NCBI RefSeq assembly: GCF_963676685.1 | Contig: NC_092356.1 | Coordinates: 44,851,601-44,915,600 of the forward strand | From: Mytilus edulis | Lineage: Eukaryota > Mollusca > Bivalvia > Mytilida > Mytilidae | Length of the DNA stretch: 64,000 nucleotides | Direction of reading: 5' to 3' | Shown here: positions 1-12,239 of the stretch, one piece after another | How the letters are laid out: each line of letters begins with the position of its first letter | How positions within the stretch are numbered: position 1 is the first letter of the stretch | Notes under the pieces: model-generated | Databases searched by the model: none | What the model saw: the letters and a program-made list of their open reading frames with translations, nothing else | Told to the model about the DNA's origin: nothing | Program-made: the position numbers and the translations under genes

Positions 1-2040
1 TACCTACGTCTTATTTCAAGTCTAGATTTTTAGTATTCGTATTCTCATTTTATATAGTCATGCTGAATAAAATACTGCATTAGGAAACAATGTGACAATG
101 ATGAATTTAGAAATTTCAACCGTGTGATTATGACCCGTGTAATTCCCAAATACATCGTATGGTGGTGCGTCTGGCAGATGCGGAACGTACCGATAAGGTA
201 ATAGGTAACATGTGACATAACTAAAAGGAAATCGCATCGGTAAGTTCTGGAAATTATTAGTTTGTCTAATTGCTTAGTATTCGATTTAAAAGGGTTAAAA
301 TTTCAATATACCCTATCAAGCATATATTCCCTTATATAAGTTTGACTTGTAGCTTTCTTCGGTTAAACGTTTATCAGGTGAACATAAAAACGATCTTTTG
401 ATATAGTAGTATAGATATCCGTAAAACAAACTTCATATTTGCATGTGCAGGAGAATCGATTACAGTGGACGTTTGATTATCATTTGGTTTCGCTTTCTTT
501 TATATACTAGCACTACAAACTGCTCAGAGTCTGAATTGACCTGTTTTTGTGCTCGACCTGTAAAATCGAGCACACATTTTACTCAATCAGTCTAGACATT
601 GTCTCGACTGTACTTAACTGTACTTAAGTGTACTCGACTAGGTCTCGATTTTACTTAATTAGTCTGATTCAGTACTTGATGATCTTTGTGTAGTCTGATT
701 TTGATCTGTCGTTATTTAATGACGCCATAATACATGTGATGTCACAATGTTTCCGTCAAGACCTCATGTGGATTTCTCACTGTCAGATAAAAGGTTTTCA
801 CTGAAATACATGTAAAACACATGTTTTCTCAAATAGAATTATGTGAAAGGACAAGGTCTGAAAATTTGCACTATATTGCACTCTAATTATATAATATGGA
901 TGACTTTCCCAGTAGTTTAGATTGGTTTCAACAGTATTAAATACCAGATTTCCACTAGTAAGAATAATTATTTTGGTGTTGTTTTTTTTATAACACCTTC
1001 ATTTTTGCATAATTTCTCTACCAAAATGCACTTTAAGGCACACGAAAATTTTATAGAATGCTTTAACAGCGTCTGTGTATTGTAATTAAATAATCAGAAG
1101 TTTTAGTGGAGGTATTCTGGAAGAAATTACTTATACATACTCATTGTATTCAAAATAAATGAATATAACGACGAATGTGTCATTGCCTTATAGTGCTAAA
1201 ACAACTTTATTTTTTTTCAGAAATGGACAAAAATACACAGATTTATTCAGAATGTTATACAGATGAAGATCACATAAAAATATTTGGAAAAATCAGAAGT
1301 ATGGAATTCAATATGGGACAACATCCCTAATGCGCCTTGAAATGAGGAACTCAAAAGTCACTTGTAAACAAAAATTCTCTGTGTAGTGATATTTGACATT
1401 TTTCTATGATTAACAAGTGACTGAGCTTAACCATTTGAGTTAATTTAGAAAGTAGGGGAACACAGAATAAATGTGTAAAATCTATGGGGCTATTAAATGT
1501 GTTCAAAGTATTAAATTTTCAAAGAACTTATTGTGTTAAAAATGGGATCATTTACCATGAGGAGTCGCATCACAAAAGGATACTCGGGGTTTGCTAATTT
1601 ACGGAAAAAGTAATCTCACTTCGTACTCCGAAAATTTAACCACATATGTCAAAATGTATCAGCTTCAAAACGAGCCATCACACATATCCAAGTTAAAGAG
1701 ATGGACTGAGCAACAGAAGAAAACGTTACCATTACCGCCTATGGAGAAACTAATGCGCATCTATACCCAGATGATAGTTTTATGAGAAGTTCTTTATTTT
1801 TTATATACTTCTTTTCAAGATAATCGGCTAAAAATGAAAAAAAAATAGTTAATTTTGTCATTCAAGGGCATATAGTATGATGACCTACAGTTGTTAATTT
1901 CTGTGTCATTTGGTCTCTTTTGAAGAGTTGTCTATTTAATGTAAATAGATAGTGCTAAGATCTGATCATTCTGCACATATATGCTCTCGTTACACTTTCC
2001 CTTTTACAAGCAGTATTTAGATTATCGATAAAACTGGCTT
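1..2040. other. AT-rich intergenic stretch, no gene recognised
   Basis: No reading frame here resembles a known protein. About 525-690 is internally repetitive, with many short CTCGAC, GTCTGA and ACTTAA-type words; the same word set recurs at 22618-23107. A run of T before an AG at about 1208-1220 looks like a splice acceptor, but no convincing coding exon follows it. Confidence 0.6.
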
Positions 2041-2044
2041 TTCT

Positions 2045-2155
2045 CATTGTTGAAGGCCGTACGGTGACCTATAATTGTTAATGTCTGTGTTATTTTGGTC
2101 TTGTTTGGATAGTTGTCTCATTGGCAATCATACCACATCTTCTTTTTATATCAAA
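2045..2155 (-). repeat. Interspersed repeat family R1, fragment
   Basis: This is the reverse-strand 5' part of a repeat seen many times in the window. Its signature words are 'gattgccaatgagacaact' and 'ggccgtacggtgac'. Related copies lie at 14135-14600, 18613-18713, 30848-31083, 47401-47500, 48250-48365, 50411-50530 and 59075-59396. The family is a short non-coding bivalve-type repeat; I do not know its class. Confidence 0.7.
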
Positions 2156-2159
2156 TGAT

Positions 2160-2780
2160 CAAGTTGAACAATATTTAAAATTTCAAGTTGTTTTAACAAT
2201 CTGAAAAAAAAGAAATATCAGTACAAATAAATGTAAGCAGAATTTTTATAGGACACCTTTATCGTGTAAATGTGAATCCATCACTACTCGTTGCTTCGTG
2301 GGAACACTAATAGCTACATATGTTTGTATTTTTAACCTCAATAAACTACACAACGAAAAAGACAACATTTTGTTTTCAGAATAACTGGCAATTCGTGACA
2401 CAGTGTTCATTTGTTTATTTTATATCATCACAGATATGCAGTATGTTTTTGACAGAGAGCACCATGCTTTTAATTAGTCTTACTAAACATTATATTTATA
2501 TTTTATTTAATAAGAGAGTGTGACTTTGTAAAACATTTTACCAAAATATCACATATATTGAGATTGAAATTACTAATTATTTAAGGATGTACACCTCTGA
2601 GGTGCCAACAATTTCTTGAATTAAACTTTTTTTCTTAACCTGATTTTTGGGTTTATAAGACTGTAACAAAATAATTGGTGAAGAAAAAATCATATTGTGG
2701 TGCACTTCTTTTTTTGAAACGGCCCTTTGAAAATGCCCAATTTTGATGTTTTTCCCCTTTTTCATCGATTTTCACCTATT
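2160..2780. other. No feature seen
   Basis: AT-rich sequence between two repeats. Short open frames exist on both strands but none resembles a protein or is flanked by convincing signals. Confidence 0.5.
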
Positions 2781-3110
2781 TTTACACCGAGGGTATCACC
2801 AGCCCAGTAGTCAACACTTCGGTGTTGACATGAATATCAATAATGTGGTCATTTTTTTTTTTTTATAAATTTCCTATTAACAAAATTTTAAATTTTTCGA
2901 AAAAGTAAGGATTTTCTTATTCCAGGCATAGATTTCCTTAGCCGTAATTGGCACAACTTTTTGGAATTTTGGATCCTCAATGCTCTTCAACTTTGTATTT
3001 GTTTGGTTTATAACTATTTTGATATGAGCGTCACTGATGAGTCTTATGTAGACGAAACGCGCGTCTGGCGTACTAAATTATAATCCTGGTACCTTTGATA
3101 CCTATATACA
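2780..3110 (+). repeat. Hammerhead-bearing interspersed repeat (retrozyme-like), single unit
   Basis: The unit begins near 'ggtatcaccagcccagtag', passes a short hairpin ('aacacttcggtgtt'), and ends with a hammerhead core followed by 'taatcctggtacctttgat'. A reverse, decayed relative lies at 23905-24180. The tandem units at 16977-17830 share its 'tatcatcagctcagtag' block. Retroelements with self-cleaving hammerheads (retrozymes) are known from bivalve genomes; assignment to that class is inference. Confidence 0.7.
3028..3071 (+). ncRNA. Type I hammerhead ribozyme motif, intact core
   Basis: The catalytic core CTGATGA is at 3034-3040 and GAA at 3054-3056. Stem II is GTCT/AGAC (3041-3044 with 3050-3053) with loop TATGT. 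Stem III is the tight self-complementary ACGC/GCGT (3057-3064). C17, the predicted cleavage nucleotide, is 3065. Stem I pairs 3028-3033 with 3066-3071, giving six pairs including two G-U wobbles. All conserved core positions are present, so self-cleavage of the transcript is plausible. Activity itself is not visible in sequence. Confidence 0.85.
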
Positions 3111-5890
3111 TGCATAACAATAGACGGCTGCGGTTTTAGTGAAGACGCATACGGATCTTTCTTTTTTTTTGGAGGGGTGGGGTGGATAAACTCTATTCTC
3201 TCACATTTAGTGCTTTGCTTTGGTTTGTTCCATCTTAATCGATTTACAAGTATTCATGAACTTCTTTCGTTTTTAAATAAAAAAAAAAAAAAAAACAAAA
3301 GTGAAGAAATTAAACAAATAAAATTAAAATATTTATAGGACCACACAGGAACACAATATAAATATCAGGAAAATACACTCGAATATGGAATGATATATGC
3401 TATTCAGGCAGAAAAACACTGAAATAGTCAACGATATATGCTATAAATACTGTTAACAATACATGTGTTTTACACTATTATAGTGCTTTTTTATGATGAA
3501 TATGGTAGGATTGACTGTTCCGGTTTTTTGTATAAAACATATGAAATAAAAGCATATTAAAAAAAAAATACAAAGGTGGAAATTAAAAACCGTTTATTAG
3601 TAATATAAAAAAGAAAATAAACATCAAACAACAGCATTGTCAATTCAAAAAGCAAAACGACGAAACCATTGAAAAAAAACGACATATAAAGCAAAATACA
3701 TAAAGTAAAACTATTTACTATTTTTAGTCCATGGTTGAAAGCTCCCTTGGTATCAATTCTCTATTAATGAAAGCATGAATATAGAACACAAAGACCTGTT
3801 TTATAGAATTATTTGGGAGATACATGCATACACTTCACATGTACGAGCGGTTGGAATTTGGCTACAGAAATAACGAAGCTACTTTAGCAAGTTTAGTTTT
3901 TAATTGATAATATTTCGTCTAGTTTCGAGATGTGAATCAACTTTTAACGACTTTGCATTTTTAATCTCACTATTTTGTGATTGGTGGGTAAAATGTATTA
4001 AAAACTCACACCTTTTTGAAATGTTAAACATAATATTTAATTAATTAAAGCGTGCTGCATTCCGTCTTAAGGTGGAACGGTAGTATTTCCTGGCCCATAA
4101 GGGATAATGAGAGCCTTTTTAGAATTTTCACCACTTTCTAACACTGCAAAAAATTCTACATTCACAGTTAACTGAAGTACTTTCAGTTTACTATTCAGAA
4201 ATGAATTTGAATTAGAACATCTCTAAGTTAACTGTTTGTCTATTTTTCATGTATGCATTAAGTTAAATTATGTCCCCTTACAGAATCAATTTGCCTTTAT
4301 TGTGCTTTTCACTGTCAGAAAATATTAACAACTAATGGTATTTGCATGGAAGATGAATAATCCATTTAATCTTACTGATATAGCATCATAAATACATTCT
4401 TTGTCAAAAATAATGTCTATTCAATGTAAAGAAACCCCTATTTCTATCTCTATTTCAGACCAATATGAGAGATAAATGACTAAGTAAGAACACCTTAACC
4501 ACTTACTGGTTCCCCAAAAGCTCCTACTGGTGTCATGTTACATCAGAACTACAAATTAAACCTCAAGAAAACTAGTATAGCTGAACTTGTGTTGAAAAAA
4601 ATAAGAAATTATGCCATTTATTCATTTCGGTGAAAATAATAGGATGTACATGCAACCGAAGAATGTCGCGTCTCAAATTTCAGTGGTTGCACATGTGTCA
4701 GACATTGCGAAAAGTTGAAGCGAGCAATTATAATTAAAAATGTTTTGCAAGTTACATAAAAAAAATGAAGTTCTACTTTCTAGGTAAATATTTACATTAT
4801 ACCTACACATCAGGCAAAATTTGTTGAATCAGCAATTTTTACTCTCAGGGTTGGAATGTAAGGCTTGTTTTTATCATAGTTGCCCTTAATCAACTTTTTA
4901 TTGATAAACTTACAAATTGCATAGGTAAAAAAAGTTCCTTTATTGATTTAGTGTAAAAATATATATCCCCCTAAAGCATACTGCATATCTGTGAAATTAT
5001 AAAATCAACAAAACGTTAAACACCGTGTCGCAAATTTCTAGTTAATGTTTAAACACTATGTTGTCTGTTTCAATAGTTTATGAAGGAAAACTATCAGAAA
5101 CATATGTTGCGATGTATGTTCTCCAGAAGCCACGAGATGCGTACGCTTGTACGCGACCAAGGCGACATATAAAGTTATCCGTCCATTTATGTGTACCGAA
5201 TAGTTTTAATGACAAAATTAGACAATCGCCTCCTGTTTAGAGTTATTGCTAATATATTTTTTTATGCATTTTTAGTATAGTTTCTTATTATCTTGAAAAC
5301 TATACTCAATAGATAAAAACTGAACATGACAAAAATAGTCTAAAAAGTCGAATTGTTAAACATGGATTTTAACAGCTAAAGTTCAAAGACTTAGGATGCA
5401 AAACAATATTATGCTCAAAACAATGAAATTCCATTAGCAATGTTTATATTGTGAAAATAGCTGGATTTTTTTTATTAAAATTATATTTTATACAAGCGTT
5501 TTATCTTAAATTGATGTGTTTGTATAAATCCAATGTTTTAATGGGTATTTATATTTAATGGATTGATACAATTGATGACAGTCCATTAATTTCAAATTAA
5601 ACTGTAATTTTACAAGCTATTCTTTAGAAGGATCATGATTTGTATTCATATAAATAAAACTCAGTCATCAATGTCAAACATAAAGTATTTCCCCTATTGT
5701 CTTGTTAATTTAAGTTTACATCAACTGTCATTGATCATTTAAGCCGATTAAAAAAAAAAGAATTTAACGAAAAAATTATTTTCAAACAATACAATTTCAT
5801 TAGCAGTGTTTACATTACAATTTGTCTATCTTTAGTATGATTGACTCGATATTGAACCAAAAAACTTATTTATACAAACGTTACGTTCCA
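3111..5890. other. No gene recognised upstream of the channel gene
   Basis: Strongly AT-rich DNA with an A-run at about 3277-3295 and many short T and A tracts. A short frame at 5058-5240 does not resemble any protein. The last few hundred bases must hold the promoter of the downstream receptor, but I cannot place a TATA box or start site with confidence. Confidence 0.5.
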
Positions 5891-6026
5891 TTAATTGATG
5901 TATTTGTATAGATTTGTAATGGACTGTGAATTCCTATTCGAAACATTCATGATTCTTTCAGAAATAACACACTCATATTCGATGAAATTTTTGAGAGAGA
6001 ATATTATGTATTGCGCTTATTTCGGT

Positions 6027-7181
6027 ATGAAGTGGATTTTACTTTTCTATGTTATGCTCTTAGTTAATGTTCAAGCTCAGACAATCACTGATGTTCAGAT
6101 ACTATACAAAGACCTGATGACGAATTATACAAAAGAGGTGATGCCTACACCATCAACAGAGACATTACACATAGGTATAAGTTTTCTAATGGTATCTATT
6201 AACTTTTTCAGAGCAGTCGAGGAGAGCATATCTCTTACAGGATGTTTCCATCTAATCTGGCATGATACACGTCTAGAGTGGACTCCGTCTTTAAAAGGAA
6301 ATTTGAGTTTGTTAATGATTGACCCAAACGATATATGGCTACCACCGTTGGTTCTTATAAATCGAGTTGACAAAATTGAAATAATTGGTGACAGTACGAA
6401 ATTTCCTGTATCTGTGAACAGTAGTGGATATATAAGGTATAGTCCAGGGACAGTAGCAGATGTCAAATGTACCCCAGATATTTCTAAATTTCCGTTTGAT
6501 AGACAAATATGTACTCTTGAAATAGTTCCATGGGGAGTGGACAAAAAACATCTTTCATTAACAAAAATAGTTGATGTATGTCTTTTGATGCATCTCACTC
6601 CCAATTCGGACTGGAACTTGGAAAAGTGCACTTCGACAGTCAACAATTCTCAAGAACACAGTGTTTTTTACGTTACAGTAGAAATTAAACGTCAGCCACT
6701 CTATTATACAATAATGGTAGTTTTTCCTACATTTTTGTTTGGATTTTTGAACCCATTGGTGTTCATCGTTCCAGTTGAAACAGGAGAACGTATAGGCCTA
6801 GCAATCACATTGTTGTTGTCATATGCTATTTTTCTTACTCTTGCTTCAGCCTCAGTACCAGCTACCTCGAATCCGATGTGCACTTTACTTATTATTATGA
6901 TTGTGATTATCACAGTCAGTGGAGTAATTCTGTACGGTACAACACTAACTATTAAATACCATTATAAAAAGAAAACTGATGATATTTGGTCACCACTGAA
7001 AGGTATAACAGAATGGATATTGAACAAGAAGTTGAAATATGCAGAACAAGCTGATTCCAAAAAGAAAATAAATGTTACCAAGGACGACATAGTTGAATTA
7101 TTAGACTCATTGTTTTTCTTTGGGTCTTATATGACGATGATCATTATTTGTTTTGGATATTTCTTATATGTGTTGATCTGA
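6027..7181 (+). CDS. Cys-loop ligand-gated ion channel subunit (nicotinic receptor-like)
   Basis: A 384-residue pentameric channel subunit for the plasma membrane. From this start, residues 1-17 (MKWILLFYVMLLVNVQA) form a signal peptide. An extracellular ligand-binding domain follows, with the signature Cys-loop C148-x13-C162 (core FPFDRQIC). Membrane segments are at about 226-249, 254-276, 284-304 and 361-382, with a short cytoplasmic loop between the last two. TM2 is preceded by ETGERIG, like the acidic intermediate ring of cation-selective nicotinic channels. N-glycosylation sequons occur at about N33, N92, N131 and N206. The frame is open to an ATG at 5898, but the signal peptide favours 6027. 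Loop C lacks the adjacent cysteine pair of alpha subunits, so it is probably a non-alpha or divergent subunit; the ligand is unknown. The gene is intronless here. Confidence 0.88.
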   Translation: MKWILLFYVMLLVNVQAQTITDVQILYKDLMTNYTKEVMPTPSTETLHIGISFLMVSINFFRAVEESISLTGCFHLIWHDTRLEWTPSLKGNLSLLMIDPNDIWLPPLVLINRVDKIEIIGDSTKFPVSVNSSGYIRYSPGTVADVKCTPDISKFPFDRQICTLEIVPWGVDKKHLSLTKIVDVCLLMHLTPNSDWNLEKCTSTVNNSQEHSVFYVTVEIKRQPLYYTIMVVFPTFLFGFLNPLVFIVPVETGERIGLAITLLLSYAIFLTLASASVPATSNPMCTLLIIMIVIITVSGVILYGTTLTIKYHYKKKTDDIWSPLKGITEWILNKKLKYAEQADSKKKINVTKDDIVELLDSLFFFGSYMTMIIICFGYFLYVLI

Positions 7182-7418
7182 ATATGTTTATTATTGTTTA
7201 TTTTGTACGTTCAGACTTGCAATATATGTTATACCTACTACTACATTAAGGAATAGGTTTTTGAAAATGATTCAAATTGGTCTATTTACCATTTGGCTAT
7301 TTATTTTATGTATTTTTTGTCATATAGCTCATCGACGGGTTCGGTACTTATACATCTTCGGATTTCAAATGTCCATTTTTATCATTACTTATTAACAAAT
7401 GTCGTTAAAAATAACATA

Positions 7419-7424
7419 AATAAA
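7419..7424 (+). terminator. Poly(A) signal AATAAA for the channel gene
   Basis: A canonical AATAAA lies 238 bases after the stop codon of the Cys-loop channel gene and is the first canonical signal on that strand. Use of this site is inferred. Confidence 0.5.
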
Positions 7425-9340
7425 ATGTGATACCTGTAGGTCGGAATTTTAAACCAAACATCTGTTTTATGTACTGCATCAACGAGTTACGCTTTGTCAT
7501 TCACCTTATATTATGCCATAGAAATTATTGCATTTATTCCTTTTTACCATGTAAAAAAATACTTTTCATAGTGACAGTATATTGTTTTTATAGTTATTAA
7601 AATTGTAACACAATGTTGTCTGCTGTACCCTAACTTTGGACATTTTACCTATTACCTATGTTAGTTTTGCTCCTTGGAAATAGATCTTTTTGTAATATTC
7701 GTTTGTTTGTCAATTAATAGTTTGATATTTTCTTCACAAATTCAAAATACTACACATTATGGTATATACACATGCGTGATTTATGTGACTTTCAATGTTG
7801 CATAAAACTAAATAAAACAAAGAGAAGAATTACCAAGTACAAAAATGTAGTTAATAAAACACTTTTTGTACGGTAACAGACATTATTGTGGCCAATAATG
7901 AAAACTAAATTGCACAAATACAATAGCAAAACGTTACATAGTACACTTTGAATAAATCACCACAGTCCCCCAATATACCCCCAAAAAAACAGAATTAAAT
8001 TTCTACGATCCGAAAGAAATCTGTAAATGATTTTTCCTCTTTCGATATTCTAATTACGTTTGTTGTTTTTTTGGATTCAATAAAGCATATTGCTGAGATG
8101 AAAAACAAAGATTACAAAAAAGGTCCTTCAAATTCAGAACATATATGTCTGTTTTGTACGTTACTACGATGAAATATAATAAAACAAAATAGAAGAAAAA
8201 AAACTTAATTTACTGTGAGGTGAAATCTGTTTCTCCGGAAGAGTAATGCATAATTTAGCTGATATAACTTAACATTTCTGCACTGTTACGTTAATTGGGA
8301 AATAAGTGCACAGAGCATTAGTAAAATTGAAGTGAATGTAAAAATGACATTCAAATACATTTAAAGATTTTCTACCAAAATTGACTTATTTCCGCAACTG
8401 TACATTAATTTGCCGTAAGTCATCGCTTACTAGCTATCTTTTGCAGTTGTTTTTATTGGCAATGCATTTTAATTAAGTCGATATAGCGTTTATGGCAAAT
8501 TAATTTGTATATCTTCTCCCCATTTGTAATTATAAATTTGTTATCCATGGTATAACAACCGTTCAATTTAAATCCTATCTTTGTTTCATATTTTTCTGTA
8601 CTGTTTTATTACAATTTAATGTAGTTTAAATAAAACGAAGTGCCAATCTCATCTCAATGAACAAAGGGTAAGACGTATTAGTTCCATTATTATTCTTTGG
8701 TTTTTATATAGTGATAAAAATTATCACGTGTTTACATTTGTCGAGGACTATGCTAGACAATTGTTAATCAGAAGGAAGAATACGTAGATACTTTTTTCCC
8801 AAATGAATGAAAGATGTAAGGTTGTGATATAAATCGGGATAAAGAAAATAGGTCTTTTAAACACATGCTACACTAGTCATTAAAGATCATGTTTTACCTT
8901 CATGACAGATATGCTGTAGTCCACGCATATACAGCCTCGAATAAATCACCTCAAAGCTGCTTGATAAAAGATTTAGGTAATTGTGGTTCTAGAGGCGGCA
9001 TGAATAAGAATTGAATAGTTAAACAAATCAGATCCATTTGACTGCAATCTAAGACTCTTTCATCCTTCTAATTAAGATACTGTAATAGATGTGCCTTGAT
9101 ATGCCTAGGTTAATTCCCCTTAATTTGGACAGATTAATTATTTAGTATTTAAATGTTTATTTTAGGTTTAATTTGATTTAAATATAGTAGGATAAAAGTA
9201 AAGAAGGTTAATTTAACTGTTTTAGTATTTAACCTTTGTTGTTTTAATATTGTTTTAAGAATATTCATTTATTTAACTTTTCTTCAGTACCTTTTATGTA
9301 AAAGTTAGCCTGTTTAATGACAAGTTTAGGATATCATTTG
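7425..9340. other. No gene recognised
   Basis: AT-rich intergenic DNA. A fragment at about 7321-7372 ('ttcggtacttatacatctt') is related to the 350-bp hammerhead-bearing units at 16977-17830. Nothing else could be assigned. Confidence 0.5.
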
Positions 9341-10390
9341 ATATTCAGTCGGAGTCGGCCTTGCACAGGCCTCCAAATACTCGCCGGAACTAAAATTAGT
9401 ACCACTCGAGTCCAGAGTTAGCCACCACTTCGGTGCAGTTCGCCAGAGTTGGTCACCCCCTTTTGGTGAAATTTTACAAATTAAAACACAACGCGAAGCA
9501 AAGGAGTAGGTCTAGTAAGACCTCTTTTTGGCCCAAAAATATAGCAGTTTTACAAAATTGTTAAAATGTTTACTTTTAGTTATTTATTGGACAGTAGAAT
9601 GCTTCTCCTACATAAATATAGGCTGTTTTTGACAATACGTTGTACATACATCGAGTACTAGCACCAGTTAGTCATGCTAAATTACTGAAATCTTCACAAT
9701 TCTAGCATTTTGGTTAAACTTTAGACGGTTTCCGTGTGAAACGAAAGTGGCCGCATTCGTGTTCATCTAAAATATTTATATGAAAGTTGTATTTGATGAT
9801 AATACATAACATATATATAAAGGTTGAGGATGAACACCGATGCGGCCACTTTCATTTTTGACCAGAAAACATCTGAAAAGAGACATTTTTCAGCATATTT
9901 GGTAGATTTTTCATATTTGAGCTTGAATCGGAGCGTTTTTAATGACTAAATTAGTTAAAATCTTTCACATAAATTAATTGAATCAATTAAAATAGACACT
10001 TAAGTGTTTAAAAAGTGGTCAACATCTTTCGTTACATGAACCTGAAATTTGAGGCCAAAATCGGTCCTTACCGGACCTTCTCCTTTACTTTATTTTACTT
10101 AAAAGACTAACTCTGGGAACACTCTATTTTGCATTTTTACATTTGAAATTACTTTATTTTTTAACTTCAGTTTAGAAAGTTTTCTGACTCCTGTTTATTT
10201 CCGACTTTGTTTAATATTCATGCAATTACTGTACATTTGTGAATAAAATATAGTTTTCATTTGATTTATTGTCTGTTGTTCAGCCATAATCTGATATCAG
10301 GTATCCCAATGGTAGAATAGAATAAGGGCGAAGTACTGGCCACTACACGTCCCGGGCGGTGTCGTCACCGACCCCCTCCGTTACAATACT
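9340..10390. repeat. Possible retroelement remnant (LTR-like) with an internal palindrome
   Basis: This block is less AT-rich than its surroundings and holds GC-rich stretches at 9350-9450 and 10340-10385. An AATAAA at about 10242-10247 is followed by T-rich DNA and then 'gtagaatagaataagggcga', reminiscent of the region after an LTR. An inverted repeat sits at 9742-9854. No matching second LTR or coding frame is present, so a solo LTR is only a guess. Confidence 0.25.
9742..9854. repeat. Imperfect inverted repeat, about 26-bp arms
   Basis: The left arm (9742-9767) contains 'aaagtggccgcattcgtgtt'. The right arm (9829-9854) contains its reverse complement with two mismatches. The spacer is about 61 bp and AT-rich. 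It could be a hairpin in RNA or a foldback remnant. Confidence 0.7.
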
Positions 10391-10451
10391 AACTTTTCTA
10401 CAATTTTTTTTAAGTATTTCCCATTCCAAACTGTCGTAAAGTGAGAGGTTT

Positions 10452-10740
10452 AGCGCTATAAAACCAGGTTCAGTCTACCATTTTCTAGATTTGAAAATGT
10501 CTGTTCTACGTCAGGAATATGACAGTCGATGTCCATTCGTTTGATAGGTTTTGTCATTTGATTTTGCCATGGAATTAGGGACTTTCCGATTGAATTTTCT
10601 TCGGAGTTCAGTATTTTTGTGATTTTACTTTTTGAATGTTTTATTTTGAAAATTTTAAGAGTTTTGCATTTAAAAAGCAGTAACAGTATTACAACCCTAT
10701 AAATCCTAATTGAAGGCGACAACTCTTCAAATACATTACT
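10452..10740 (+). repeat. Interspersed repeat family R3
   Basis: Begins near 'ctataaaaccaggttcagtc' and contains 'gtcaggaatatgacag' and 'ttgccat...ggactttcc'. Related copies are at 27253-27345, 28228-28400 and 28945-29120 on this strand, and 24470-24612 and 35030-35100 in reverse. Copies differ clearly from one another, so the family is old. No coding capacity is conserved. Confidence 0.7.
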
Positions 10741-10769
10741 GTTACTCCATAACTGTACCAAAAAGTAGG

Positions 10770-12130
10770 CAAGGGGGCAATCAAGTCAAATGAAAACAGA
10801 AAACAAATTTAGCATATAGAAACAAGCAACTGTACCCAAAACACTAGACACAGAAAGCGAAACAAAAAGAAAACAAACTACAAGGTAAATCAAAAAGGAA
10901 ATTGTCTATAAACTGACAAAAAGACAAACGTAGGACTTTATCAAAGAACATGACTAATGGATAGAAAACAAATGAAATATATATTCTTGACTTGTAATGT
11001 GCATTTTATGAATTTAATGGGATCTCTTCATGTACCCATGAAGTATCAGTGAATAATGTATATCAGTTGCTACCGAAGGGTAATGAATAATGTAATCATC
11101 TAGTATGCTGTTCAATTGTCTGTTAAGTTGTTGGAATAGACAATTTCAAAACAAATATGAAGTTCTAATATTGCTGTGTTCAAACCAAACGAGGATGTTT
11201 CGCGTCTTATATTGTGATTTATCATTTATGTCGTCTAGTTTTTTAAGTGCCAAACGTGACCTATTTCCGAATAGGACTATTTAACTAAGTTTGAATTCGC
11301 ATTGCTATAAGACGTGTCTCGGCTTTTTTTATCCAGCGTTTCTGTATCTAGTTACAAATTTTTATTTGTAATTATGATAGTATATTGTTTTGTGTCTTAT
11401 CGTTTGTAGATTCTTTTTTGGTTTTTTTTTCGTATGTGAGGGTACAGATGGTTAATCACCCAGTTCATTTCTTGGATTTTGGTTTAGGGAAGCTGTGTGC
11501 ACTGGATTTATTTGTTTTGCAGTTTGATTTGGAAGAGGGTATGACATAGTTGGTTGCACTATTACTAACAAAATTCTATATTAATATTCGTGTAATTGTT
11601 ATGAAATAATCAAATAACATAATTAGAAACCTAATTTTGTTTTTTTGCCAATTTTTAGCAAATTACCTGTAACGTTATGTTTTGTAACATTGATTCATTC
11701 GTTTTATAGATACACGGTTCGTAATTCTATGAAGCTATTTTTGTGTACTGTCCTTAATTAATTTGAGTAATTCGTTGTTTATCTGTGGTTAACATGTCGA
11801 CATGTACTTTAATATTATTTATTTATGTATTTTTCTGTCTTTGGTGTTCTTCCGTTTATTCGTATTGTATTCCCGTTGTGTAATGTTGGCGGTATATTTA
11901 TCATTGACTTAAGGTGTTGTACGACAGTCGCATCAAATTTCATTATATTGACAACGAGACGTGAACTAAACAAACAGACATAAAAGGTAAAAATGTCAAT
12001 AATACAGCAGTCAACATTGTGCTATAATCCTAATCACTAAAAAAACAAACAAATAAGTAACAAAGAAGATCAAAATGGCTTCAGACCCGTGATATTAAGA
12101 GACAAGCAAGAATAAAAAAAAATAAAGTAA
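10770..12130. other. No gene recognised
   Basis: AT-rich DNA with no frame resembling a protein and no clear repeat. It lies downstream of the cysteine-rich gene on the opposite strand. Confidence 0.5.
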
Positions 12131-12137
12131 AGTAATC

Positions 12138-12143
12138 TTTATT
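12138..12143 (-). terminator. Poly(A) signal for the cysteine-rich gene
   Basis: AATAAA on the minus strand, about 97 bases after the stop codon of the gene ending at 12240. Position and strand fit; use is inferred. Confidence 0.5.
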
Positions 12144-12239
12144 TAAATTCGATTTTTCATATATATTATCAACATAGATAATATGCATCTGTACTTTCAT
12201 AGAAAATACAGTAAAAAATTGTTGAAGCCAGATAATAAT

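Noticed and set aside
6125..6913. Minus-strand open frames opposite the channel gene
   Set aside because: They mirror the Cys-loop receptor coding sequence and have no similarity or start context.
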